From Pseudomonadota bacterium (GTDB lineage: Bacteria > Pseudomonadota > Gammaproteobacteria > Acidiferrobacterales > UBA6901): a stretch of DNA of 64,000 bases. Made by a program: the position numbers and the translations under genes. Below the pieces are notes generated by a model, which did no database searches, was not told the origin of the DNA, and saw nothing but the letters and a program-made list of their open reading frames with translations. The DNA lies in assembly GCA_021790335.1 (NCBI GenBank), contig JAJYEE010000005.1, positions 53,485 through 117,484 on the forward strand. Reading direction: 5' to 3'. Positions 1-10,492 of this stretch are shown here, one piece after another; the first letter of the stretch is position 1; each line of letters starts with the position of its first letter.

Positions 1-76
1 GGCAGCGCACGGGATCGCGATGCGGCAGACACCACGCGGCGAGCAGCCGGGCAGGTCCGGACACTCTGGTGCAGTG

Positions 77-469
77 TCAGGTGAGGATTCCGTTCCTGGG
101 AAGGCCGACACCACCGCCGGCTACTATCCAGCCGAATACCAGCAGGGCGGCGAGATTCAGCAGCGCCAGCACTACCGCGGCCAAAAGCGCGGCGCCGAAT
201 CCGTCCACTTCGAAATCGCGTACGAACCAGGACACGAGCTTGATCATCAGAGCGTTGATCACCAGTGCGAACGCGCCGAATGTAAGGAAAGTCAGCGGCA
301 ATGTGAGCCAGAACAGGACCGGGCGGATGAACGCGTTGATCAGTCCCAGCACCAGGGCGGCAAGCCACAGCCCACGGCCCGAGCGGGCGCGTACTCCGGG
401 AACGATGTGCGTCACCAGCCACAGACCGAAGGCAGTTGCCACCCACAACATCAAAAAGACAATCAACAT
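77..469 (-). CDS. Phage holin family / DUF360 small membrane protein (YvlD-like)
   Basis: A 130-residue protein that is almost entirely hydrophobic, with about four predicted membrane helices separated by short charged loops (for example an RDFEVDGF loop near residues 84-91). Length, helix count and the conserved N-terminal pattern fit the phage holin 4 superfamily, whose bacterial members (YvlD type) are inner-membrane proteins of unknown role and usually not lytic. The ATG at 469 is preceded by AAGGA about seven bases upstream, which supports this start. It is transcribed away from the permease gene and has no phage neighbours, so a lysis function is unlikely. The family call is from sequence character; the function is unknown. 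Confidence 0.75.
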   Translation of the reverse strand: MLIVFLMLWVATAFGLWLVTHIVPGVRARSGRGLWLAALVLGLINAFIRPVLFWLTLPLTFLTFGAFALVINALMIKLVSWFVRDFEVDGFGAALLAAVVLALLNLAALLVFGWIVAGGGVGLPRNGILT

Positions 470-775
470 GGATTTATCCTTATTGCGCCCGGGAAGGTGT
501 CTTGCCTGGCCATTGTACCTGCTGAAGCGTAGGCCCGCACGCGCTCCGACGCTTCAGCGCGCGGAGACGACGGCAACGGCTCGATGCCGCGGGCCGGGGA
601 GGGCCTTTGTCTGCGGCGATCGTCTTTTGTCAATCCCAGGACGCTGCACTCATCCGGAGGCTCGGTGTCCGGCGTATCGGATTTGCACAAGGATGTCGCG
701 CGGACAAAGTCCGCAGTTCGCTCCCGATGATCGTGCTGTGCGCCCCATATACTCGCGGAGCCAGATCGGACGCCT
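470..775. other. Divergent intergenic region
   Basis: About 300 bases between two divergently transcribed genes. Both promoters must lie here, but I see no convincing -35/-10 pair. The open frames crossing it have no start signals or recognisable protein character. Confidence 0.5.
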
Positions 776-2008
776 GTGAACCTTCCGCTCATAACGCTGT
801 TCTGCGTGTTCGCGCTCATTGCGTTGCGCCGGCTCGGCCGTTTGCGCGTCGCGATCTGGCAGGCCATGGTCGTTGGCGCTGCCGTGGTGATGCTGACCCG
901 GCAGATCGGCATCGAAGCATCGATCCGGGCCATCGATCCGGATGTGATGCTGTTTTTGTTCGGAATGTTCGTGGTGGGTCAGGCGCTTGTGGCCAGCGGC
1001 TATCTGTATTTCCTGGCGTACCGGCTTTTTAGCCGCGCGGCCTCGCCGGGCGCGCTGGTATTCATGGTGCTGTTTGCTGCCGGCATGGCATCAACGGTGC
1101 TCATGAATGACACGGTGGCAATCATTGGAACGCCGCTCATGCTGCGCTTGGCCCGCGAGCACCGCATGGATCCGAAATTGCTGCTCCTGGCACTGGCGTT
1201 CTCTGTGACGATCGGCAGCGTCATGAGCCCCATCGGAAATCCCCAAAATCTGCTGATCGCGGTGCAGACCGGGATGCATGCGCCGTTCAGCGTCTTCTTC
1301 AGGGCCCTGGCCGTTCCGAGCCTCGTCAACCTCATGCTTGCCTACGGCGTGCTGCGCCTGTTTTTCCGCGGGTCTTTTCACACACGTGTTCTGGTGCACG
1401 CGCCAGTGGCTGTCACCGACCCGGCATTGGCGCGCCTGGCGCGCATCGCACTGCTGACGGTGATTGTCCTGGGGGCAACAAACGCGCTGCTGGAGCAGAC
1501 CGGCGCAGCCCGCGTGCTTCCGCTCAGCTGGATTGCCGTCGCGGCCGCTCTGCCGCTGCTCGTCCTGAGTCCGCGTCGCGGCGAGCTGCTGCGCGACGTC
1601 GATTGGAAAACCCTGGCATTCTTCGCCGCCCTGTTCGTGCTCACCAAGAGCGTGTGGCAGACGGGGTATATCCAGTCACTGCTTGCACGCGAGCGGCTCG
1701 ATCTGACCGACGTGCATACGATAATGGGGCTCAGCGTGCTGCTCAGCCAGCTGATTTCGAATGTACCGCTCGTGGCCTTGTACCTGCCATTGCTCGTGCA
1801 TGCCGCCACGGTCCATGCCTCTCTGGCGCTCGCTGCCGGCAGCACCATTGCCGGCAATCTGCTGATCCTCGGGGCCGCGAGCAATGTCATCATCGTCCAG
1901 AATGCGGAGCGCCGCGGTGTTGCCCTGACGTTTCTGGAATTTGCGCGCGTCGGCGTGCCTCTGACGATCCTCAATCTCGCCGTATATGGCCTGTTCCTGG
2001 CCCGTTAG
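776..2008 (+). CDS. SLC13/ArsB-superfamily anion permease
   Basis: A 410-residue inner-membrane transporter with roughly ten to eleven hydrophobic helices. Two motifs are diagnostic of the ion transporter superfamily that includes SLC13, ArsB, NhaD and CitM: an N-terminal repeat with a VLMNDTVAIIGTP segment (about residues 107-119) and SPIGNPQN (about 148-155), which sits at the substrate/Na+ site of each inverted repeat. A matching second repeat appears near LISNVPLVALYLP. The substrate (dicarboxylate, sulfate, arsenite or Na+/H+ exchange) cannot be read from sequence, and no arsR/arsC neighbour supports arsenic. The gene opens with GTG at 776; no ATG near the conserved start gives a better N-terminus. 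It converges on lon. Confidence 0.8.
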   Translation: MNLPLITLFCVFALIALRRLGRLRVAIWQAMVVGAAVVMLTRQIGIEASIRAIDPDVMLFLFGMFVVGQALVASGYLYFLAYRLFSRAASPGALVFMVLFAAGMASTVLMNDTVAIIGTPLMLRLAREHRMDPKLLLLALAFSVTIGSVMSPIGNPQNLLIAVQTGMHAPFSVFFRALAVPSLVNLMLAYGVLRLFFRGSFHTRVLVHAPVAVTDPALARLARIALLTVIVLGATNALLEQTGAARVLPLSWIAVAAALPLLVLSPRRGELLRDVDWKTLAFFAALFVLTKSVWQTGYIQSLLARERLDLTDVHTIMGLSVLLSQLISNVPLVALYLPLLVHAATVHASLALAAGSTIAGNLLILGAASNVIIVQNAERRGVALTFLEFARVGVPLTILNLAVYGLFLAR

Positions 2009-2070
2009 GAAGGCGGGAGTGCTCGCGCGCGGATCCGCCGCCGGGAAGGGGGCCGCCGGTCGCAAACCGA

Positions 2071-4518
<2,448 letters not shown>

Positions 4519-4538
4519 AGTTTATGCACCTGATCGTG

Positions 4539-4943
4539 CTACACCTTGCGCAGACTCAGTATCAGAACGCCGTTGACCAGATCCCTATGGTCGAATTCAT
4601 AATGCCCGGGAGGCAGTTCGATACGCCGTTCATAGCGTCCATAGGGAATCTCAAGGCGGTGTATCGTCGCTGCCCGCAGTTCCGGCGGCAGTGTCCGTTC
4701 TCCCGAGACCCGCAACACGCCAGCCTCGATTCCGACCTGAACCTGTGCTGCGACCATCCCCGGCAAGGCGATCATCATCCACAGATGACGGGACGTTTCG
4801 AAGATGTCCGCCGGCGGTTCCCAGATCGGGCGCTGTCCGGTGCTCTGAGCGAGGCGGAAGAACTGCCGCTGCATGCGTTCGGCCCGTTCCAGAAGTTCGA
4901 GGGCCTCGTCCCACATCCAGGATTTCGGATCATGTATTGACAT
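4539..4943 (-). CDS. Hsp20/alpha-crystallin small heat shock protein
   Basis: A 134-residue small chaperone that should hold unfolded proteins for refolding or for proteolysis by the neighbouring Lon. The alpha-crystallin domain runs from about residue 40 to the C-terminus: WEPPADIFET opening strand, the central V.VG...GVLRVSGER strand pair, and the closing GVLILSLRK. The typical I-x-I tail is absent, so the C-terminus is short. I chose the ATG at 4943 (MSIHDPKSW) because AGAGGA lies six bases upstream; the frame is open further to 5102, but the extra 53 residues look like translated leader. An N-terminal amphipathic segment (ALELLERAERMQRQ) fits oligomer-forming arms of this family. Confidence 0.92.
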   Translation of the reverse strand: MSIHDPKSWMWDEALELLERAERMQRQFFRLAQSTGQRPIWEPPADIFETSRHLWMMIALPGMVAAQVQVGIEAGVLRVSGERTLPPELRAATIHRLEIPYGRYERRIELPPGHYEFDHRDLVNGVLILSLRKV

Positions 4944-5378
4944 GCGGTTCCTCTGGCCTATATGCAAGAGAACTTCGAAGACAACACCGCGCCCCTTGAC
5001 GCGCGCCTCATCCCCTGGCGCCACCCATGCGGCGCGACCTGCGGTGCCGGGGCTGGGAGCACGTGTGAATGCTAGCCGCCCGAAAGCCGTTGCGGCCGTC
5101 ACCTTCGGTATCCGGCTCCATGGTCGCGCTCTTACAGCTATGCATGCGGACGCATCGCCCGGTTTGCAAGATCTCCGGGCCGGATTCGATCCTCATATTA
5201 TGTTATGTTCCGCCACCAAGCACCGCAGCGCAATGGCGGCTGCGCAATCGCTATACAGCGGCCGCCGGCCCGGCGGCAAATCCCTGTTTGCGCCAGTCCG
5301 GCCGAAGTCCACACACAGTCCTGGCGCGTTTCCCCGGATTTCCCGCAAGCGCCGCGCAATGGTGTGCTGCCCACGATC
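4944..5378. other. Gene-free stretch upstream of hsp20-lon
   Basis: 435 bases holding the leader of the hsp20-lon unit and the downstream end of the broken histidine phosphatase gene. I looked for a sigma-32 type promoter on the minus strand and found no good match. No RNA gene or repeat was seen. Confidence 0.4.
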
Positions 5379-5908
5379 CTACAGATCGAATGCGATGACC
5401 TCGGCGTTGGCAAAGCGCAGCGCCAGCATTTGCTGATCTGAGAGGCAAAGTGAATGAGCGACCGCTACCCGCATCGTTTCCTCGTGGGCAACCACCAACA
5501 CGGTACGCTCCGGCTGCAACCGCAGCCAGTCGAGAAAGCCGAGCACACGCTGCTTGTGTTCGAAGAGCGTTTCGCCTCCACCTATGCGGGTATGCATGGG
5601 ATCAGCGGCGATGGCGCAGTACAGCTGTTTCACCGTCTCGCCGTCGAGCCCGGTACGGAAGTCGTTGACTGCAGGATGCACGGTGATGGGTACATGATGA
5701 TCACCATTGACGATCTCGGCTGTCTGCCGCGTGCGTGGCAGTTCGGATACGACGATACGCTCCAGTGCCACATCCTTCAGATCGCACGCTGCGGCTGCAC
5801 CTGCTCTATCCCCAGGTCGGTCAGGTGAACCGGTCGTGCCGGGTCGTCGTTGCACAGACCGAGAACATTGTAATTTGTCTGTCCATGACGCATGAAGTAC
5901 GTCTTCAT
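5379..5908 (-). pseudogene. Histidine phosphatase family protein, frame broken once
   Basis: The N-terminus (from ATG 5908, GGAGGG ribosome site about ten bases upstream) reads MKTYFMRHGQTNYN, with the RHG phosphohistidine motif of the phosphoglycerate mutase/histidine phosphatase branch. It continues to LTDLGIEQ and then stops at 5777. The rest of the domain continues in another frame from about 5810: SELPRTRQTAEIV, then GGETLFEHKQRV and the second catalytic histidine in VVVAHEETMRVAV, ending at 5379. A single-base change at about 5795-5815 would restore one reading frame of about 176 residues. Both halves are well conserved, so this is either a very recent pseudogene or a sequencing error. 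The substrate is unknown; members range from sugar phosphate phosphatases to SixA-type phosphohistidine phosphatases. Confidence 0.8.
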
Positions 5909-6093
5909 GGCCGCACCCTCCGCAAACCATGCTGCCGCAGATGGCGTCCGGCATATCCCGATCCGTGTCCGCCGCTTGCGGCGGTGACCGCATTTTCGTA
6001 GTCTGGCATGGTTCATCCGGTGGACATGCAATGGCGGGGCGCGATTGTATGCCGTTTGGATCGTTGGGTCGAAGCTTCGGGGAAGCTCTTTAG

Positions 6094-6634
6094 ATGATCG
6101 GGACGGGGTCGACGAGGGTGCATGCGGGCTGGCTGGGCAGATGGTATGCCGAGCCGCTTGTCCCGGAACGGGCGCGCAGCCTGCTGGAGCAGGCGCAGCG
6201 CATCATGCACCGCGGGCAACGCTCCGGGCACCATTGCATCACCGGGCGGCTGCAAATCCTGATTGCGCGCTATTGGCTGGATGGGGCAGCGCAAAGCTAC
6301 GATTATGATATGGCTGTGCGCGCCGGTTTCCGCAACCGGCGCGCCAGGGCGCTCGCCGAACTTATATTATGGTCAGCTCCTTCTCAGCCGCAAACTCACC
6401 GGAGCATTCGAACACCTGAGTGCCGGGTTCTCGCTCGCCGGCCCGATGATGGCGGCGGAAGATTATCTGAACGTGCGCCGCCGCCATGCCCTGTTGCGCC
6501 GGCTTGAGCTGGCTTCGACCCCAGCATCACCGCACAGCCTCGATGCGCTGCTTGTCGAAGCCGCGGTCATCGTCAAGCTGGAAGGCAGATCGATGCCCCG
6601 GTTCACGCATGATCCATGTGATACCTCGGGCTAG
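6094..6634 (+). pseudogene. Unknown protein, frame broken once
   Basis: Two overlapping frames together give one coherent basic/helical protein of about 180 residues. The first frame (ATG 6094) carries GRWYAEPLVPERARSLLEQA and runs to about ALAEL at 6360. The second continues with YYGQLLLSRKLTGAFEHLSAG and ends at 6634. The join is at about 6355-6370, so a one-base indel is implied. The helical repeats with leucines and the phrase LSRKLTGAFEHLSAGFSLA resemble a TPR-like or membrane-associated helical protein, but I do not recognise the family. It is adjacent to another singly frame-broken gene on the opposite strand, which makes local sequence error or recent joint decay equally likely. Confidence 0.5.
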
Positions 6635-6816
6635 GAGTCGCGGCGTCTGCCGCCGGGCGACAACAGCACCGGGCTGATTACGGTCCGCGCGGCTGCGCGG
6701 GACGGGGGCATGGCGGTACCGGCTCCGCGGGGCCGGCGGGTCACTGGCGCCGTGTGCAGCGTTGCGGTGCATGGATGTGCAGGCAGCCCTATCCGCTTCG
6801 ACAGCCTGCAACGACA

Positions 6817-9645
6817 TCATCCGGTATTGCGCATCCCGGCGGCGATGGCGTTGATGGAGCGCAACAGCGGGTCGCGCCAAACGGACGGACGGCTCTCGTC
6901 ACCGGGTGCGGCGCGGTAGCGCTTGAGCAGAACCGTCTGGATATGGTTGAGCGGATCCAGATAGGGGTTGCGGCGGGCGAGCGAAAGCGCAAGGACCGGA
7001 TTGTCCTCGATCAGATGCTTGGCACCGGAGACATCCAGCGCCTGGGTTATCGTGCGATGGAATTCATCTTTTATCATTCGGTAGACCCTCTGGCGTGTAT
7101 CGGGGTCCGGACATAGTTCGGCGTACTCGCGCGCGATATCCATGTCACTCTTGAACAGTGCCATCTGGGTATTGCTGAGCAGTGACCGGAAGAATGGCCA
7201 TTCAAGATACATGCTCTGCAGTTTTGCCAGCCGCGCCGGATCGTTGGCGCGCCAGGATTCGAGCGCGCTGCCAAGGCCGTACCATGCCGGCAGAGTGTGA
7301 CGCGATTGGGCCCAGCCGAATACCCAGGGGATCGCACGTACCGAAGCTTTCGACCGGTCAGTCCGGTTCCTGTGGCTCGGGCGCGAGCCGATGTTCAGTA
7401 ATCCGATCTCATTGACCGGTGTTGCCTCATAGAAATAGTCCATGAAGCCCGGGGTGTGGTCCGTCAGAGACCGGTAACTCGTTTCACCAGCGCGCGAGAG
7501 TTCTTCCATGACCGCGAGATGGTCTTTGCGGTCTTGCACTGTGGGGCGCACGAGAGAAATGCTTGCCTTCATGAGGCCCGTGGCGCCCATCGTAAGCTCA
7601 TAGGCAGCAGTCTCGGCATTGCTGTACTTGTAATACAGCACCTCACCCTGTTCGGTGAACTTGATCTGGCCGTTGACCGTTCCGGGAGGCTGGGCCAGGA
7701 TTGACTCGTGCGTGGGCCCACCGCCCCGGCCGATGGTGCCGCCCCGGCCGTGAAACAGGCGGCAGCTGACTCCGAAGTGCTCGGCAATGCCGATGATCTT
7801 CTTCTGTGCCTCGTACAGGTTCCACGACGAAGACAGGGTACCGCCGTCCTTGGCGGAGTCGGAGTAGCCGAGCATGACCTCCTGCACGTTTCCGGAAGCC
7901 TTCAGCAGCGCGCAATAGGTTGGAATGCTTAACAGCGTATGCATGACGTCTTCGATACGTGCAAGATCGTCGATCGTTTCGAACAGCGGACTTATCCTGA
8001 TCTCGCAGTGCCAGCCTTCCGCGCCCAGCCCGGCCAGCCCGGCCAGACGTGCCAGCAGCATCACCTCCAGAATGTGGCTGGCCGCATGGGTCATAGATAT
8101 CACATAGTTGCCGAACACATGGCGGCTGACACTATCCTGGAGCCGCGCCATCAGTTCGAAGGTTTCGAGGGTCTCGCGAGCGGCCGGGCCCAGGCGTCGG
8201 CGATCGACCGCCGTGGGGGCGGGTGCCGCAATCAGTTTGGTTAGCAGCTGCAGTCGCGCAGGCTCGTCGAGGGAGAGGTAGGGCTTCTGTCCCGGAAGCT
8301 GCGCCAAAATCTCGTTCAGGGCCTCGGAGTGGCGCGAGGCCTCCTGTCTTATGTCGAGCTGCACAAGGTGGAAGCCGAAGGTTTCCGCCAGGCGAATCAG
8401 GTCCTTGAGCTCGCCATCGGCTATTTCCTGGTCACGATGACTGACAAGCGAGTCGCGGATCAGGTACAGGTCGGTGAGGAACTGTTCGTCTCGTCCATAT
8501 GCCGCCGACACGTCCCCGCTGGGCTCGCCGTGAAGCCGCTGATGTACCGCGCGCAGCGTATGCTCGAGCCGGTAGCGCATGAAGTAAAGCTTGCGTCGGT
8601 AAGGTTCGGAAAAGAATTGTTCCGGCTTGGTGCCGAACGCGTGATGGCCGAAGCGTTCGTCGCGCGCCAGGCTTTTCATCAGCTCATCCGACGGACGGGT
8701 GAGCAGTATCGAATAGGTAAGTATATTGCTGAGCGCAGTCAGCCGACGCATGTATTCCTGCAGAATCTCCTCAACGTGAAAGCCAACCGCGAGTAGTGTG
8801 GTCTCCGGCTTTACGTTTGGGTTGCCGTCGCGGTCTCCGCCGATCCATGAGCCGAACCTCAGGAAGCTGGGGACCCGGACAAGGGGCTGGCCGGCAGTGT
8901 CGTCGCCATAGATCCTGCGCACGGCGTCCTCGACCAGCCGGTAGGTGGTGGGCACCGCCCGAAACAGACTTTCGCGAAAATAGAAAAGACCATTGCGGAT
9001 CTCATCGCGTACCGCGGGACGCAGCGTCCGCACTTCATCGGTTTTCCAGAGGATCTGGATCTGGGCCCGCAGTTGCCCGATGGTATCCTGGATTTCCTCT
9101 TTGCCGAGGCGCGGATCGTTGAGACACTCGGAGGTCACGAAAATCCGTCTCAGTGCTTGCATGATCGTGCGGCGCTTGGCTTCGGTGGGATGGGCGGTGA
9201 ACACCGGCACAAACATCAGGCGGTCGAACAGCGTCTGCAGCTCGCCCGCGCCTATGCCCTGTGCATGGAACCAGCGCAGTGTTTCGTCGAATGACCCGGT
9301 CCACAATGGCCCGCCCGAGCGCATCATGCGCCGCCGCTGGCGGTGCTGAAACGCCTCTTCCGCGATGTTGACCAGGCTAAAATAGGCGTTGAATGCCCGC
9401 AGGACGTGGGTCAGGGTTTCAGGGTCGAGGCGGTCGATGAGGCGCATCAGCTGTCGCCGTATGCGCGGATTCTCCCGCCGGTGCAGACTGATGAATCCCT
9501 TGCGCAGCGTTTCGACCGCCTTCAGCACCTGCCCGCCGGCCTGGCTGTGCAGGACGTCGCCGAGGAGTTCGCCGAACAGCCTGACGCGGCTGCGCAGCTC
9601 CTTGTCACCGGGGATGGATTCTGGGTTCGTGTTTTGTCGGTTCAT
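6817..9645 (-). CDS. ppc: Phosphoenolpyruvate carboxylase
   Basis: A 942-residue cytoplasmic enzyme that carboxylates PEP with bicarbonate to oxaloacetate, the anaplerotic feed of the TCA cycle. Diagnostic motifs are VFTAHPTEAKRRT (active-site histidine), FGSWIGGDRDGNPNV, the mobile loop FHGRGGTIGRGGGPTHE, and the invariant C-terminal RNTG. Length is slightly above the E. coli enzyme. I place the start at ATG 9645 (MNRQNTNPES); the frame is open to 9960, but the added residues are low-complexity arginine-rich translation of the intergenic region. The ribosome site at 9645 is weak. The gene is monocistronic and divergent from the antitoxin-like gene. No Ser-phosphorylation N-terminal motif of plant enzymes is present, as expected in bacteria. 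Confidence 0.96.
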   Translation of the reverse strand: MNRQNTNPESIPGDKELRSRVRLFGELLGDVLHSQAGGQVLKAVETLRKGFISLHRRENPRIRRQLMRLIDRLDPETLTHVLRAFNAYFSLVNIAEEAFQHRQRRRMMRSGGPLWTGSFDETLRWFHAQGIGAGELQTLFDRLMFVPVFTAHPTEAKRRTIMQALRRIFVTSECLNDPRLGKEEIQDTIGQLRAQIQILWKTDEVRTLRPAVRDEIRNGLFYFRESLFRAVPTTYRLVEDAVRRIYGDDTAGQPLVRVPSFLRFGSWIGGDRDGNPNVKPETTLLAVGFHVEEILQEYMRRLTALSNILTYSILLTRPSDELMKSLARDERFGHHAFGTKPEQFFSEPYRRKLYFMRYRLEHTLRAVHQRLHGEPSGDVSAAYGRDEQFLTDLYLIRDSLVSHRDQEIADGELKDLIRLAETFGFHLVQLDIRQEASRHSEALNEILAQLPGQKPYLSLDEPARLQLLTKLIAAPAPTAVDRRRLGPAARETLETFELMARLQDSVSRHVFGNYVISMTHAASHILEVMLLARLAGLAGLGAEGWHCEIRISPLFETIDDLARIEDVMHTLLSIPTYCALLKASGNVQEVMLGYSDSAKDGGTLSSSWNLYEAQKKIIGIAEHFGVSCRLFHGRGGTIGRGGGPTHESILAQPPGTVNGQIKFTEQGEVLYYKYSNAETAAYELTMGATGLMKASISLVRPTVQDRKDHLAVMEELSRAGETSYRSLTDHTPGFMDYFYEATPVNEIGLLNIGSRPSHRNRTDRSKASVRAIPWVFGWAQSRHTLPAWYGLGSALESWRANDPARLAKLQSMYLEWPFFRSLLSNTQMALFKSDMDIAREYAELCPDPDTRQRVYRMIKDEFHRTITQALDVSGAKHLIEDNPVLALSLARRNPYLDPLNHIQTVLLKRYRAAPGDESRPSVWRDPLLRSINAIAAGMRNTG

Positions 9646-10003
9646 GTTGCTGCAAATACCCACCGCCAGCACGCGCCTTGCGCCTAGATCGGCCGGGATG
9701 ATCGGCAATGACGGGGCGTTATCATGCCCGAAGCCGGCCTCAATATAAAGCCGCTGCCGCACAGGCTGGAGCTGTACCACGCATGGGCGGCGGCTGCGGA
9801 CGGCGCGCCCGACGAATACGAGATGGTGGCGACGGCCCAATTCGGGGCGCGCCCGCGGTGGTGCGTATGACAGCGTTTCGGATTCCGTGCTAGTCTTAAT
9901 ATAAAAGCGGGTCGACAGGCGCGGGGGCGGATTTGCTCGGTCCCCGAGCCCGGGGTGCACCGGGCAGTCGTGCCGATTTCACGGATTCTTTGGAGTGCGC
10001 TCA
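9646..10003. other. Divergent intergenic region, ppc / antitoxin-like gene
   Basis: 358 bases containing both promoters. A short AT-rich patch reading CTTAATATAAAAGC at about 9894-9907 is the best -10 candidate on the plus strand, but no matching -35 is obvious. Nothing else was recognised. Confidence 0.35.
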
Positions 10004-10396
10004 ATGCATGAACTGAGTCACGAACAGCGCGTGGATCTCGCGCGGGCGGTCATATCCATATTGGACCACTGGGGACTGTCGGCGGCGGATCAGGTGGCGA
10101 TTCTTGCGCTCCCGCCGGGTACCCGCCCTGGAATGATAAGACAGTATCGCGAAAACAAGGCGCTTCCCGACGATGCCGAGGTCGCCGAGCGCATCGAGCA
10201 TCTGGCCGGAATCGCGGACGCGCTTCGTACCAGTCATCCGCTCAACGGTACAATGGATGCGATATGGATGCACACGGTCAATCGCCGATTCGATGATCGC
10301 ACGCCGCTCGAGGTCATGATCAACGACGGGCTGAGCGGAGTCATTGCGGTGCGTGCACATCTGGACTGTACCTTCGACTGGAGCCGTCTGGCCTAA
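10004..10396 (+). CDS. MbcA/ParS/Xre-type antitoxin-like protein (DUF2384)
   Basis: A 130-residue soluble protein. The N-terminal half is an Xre-like helix-turn-helix region (LSHEQRVDLARAVISILDHWGLSAADQVAIL). The C-terminal half has the toxin-binding signature of the DUF2384/MbcA/ParS group: an NGTMDAIWMH segment, then RFDDRTPLEVMINDGLSGVIAVRAHLDCTFDW. In known systems this domain neutralises a RES-domain NAD-degrading toxin. No RES gene is adjacent; the next gene converges from the opposite strand. The ATG at 10004 is preceded by TTGGAG eight bases upstream and is preferred over GTG 9995. It may be an orphan antitoxin or a stand-alone regulator. Confidence 0.8.
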   Translation: MHELSHEQRVDLARAVISILDHWGLSAADQVAILALPPGTRPGMIRQYRENKALPDDAEVAERIEHLAGIADALRTSHPLNGTMDAIWMHTVNRRFDDRTPLEVMINDGLSGVIAVRAHLDCTFDWSRLA

Positions 10397-10492
10397 ATCC
10401 CTTTTTTTTAAGACTGATTGCTCCGGTGCTGCCGGTTCTCCCGGACTGCCGCCCGCAGCGCAGGCACTGGCCCTGCCGCGACCCTGCCCGGT

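Noticed and set aside
10397..10430. Intrinsic terminator after the antitoxin-like gene
   Set aside because: There is a T-run, but no stable hairpin precedes it on the plus strand.
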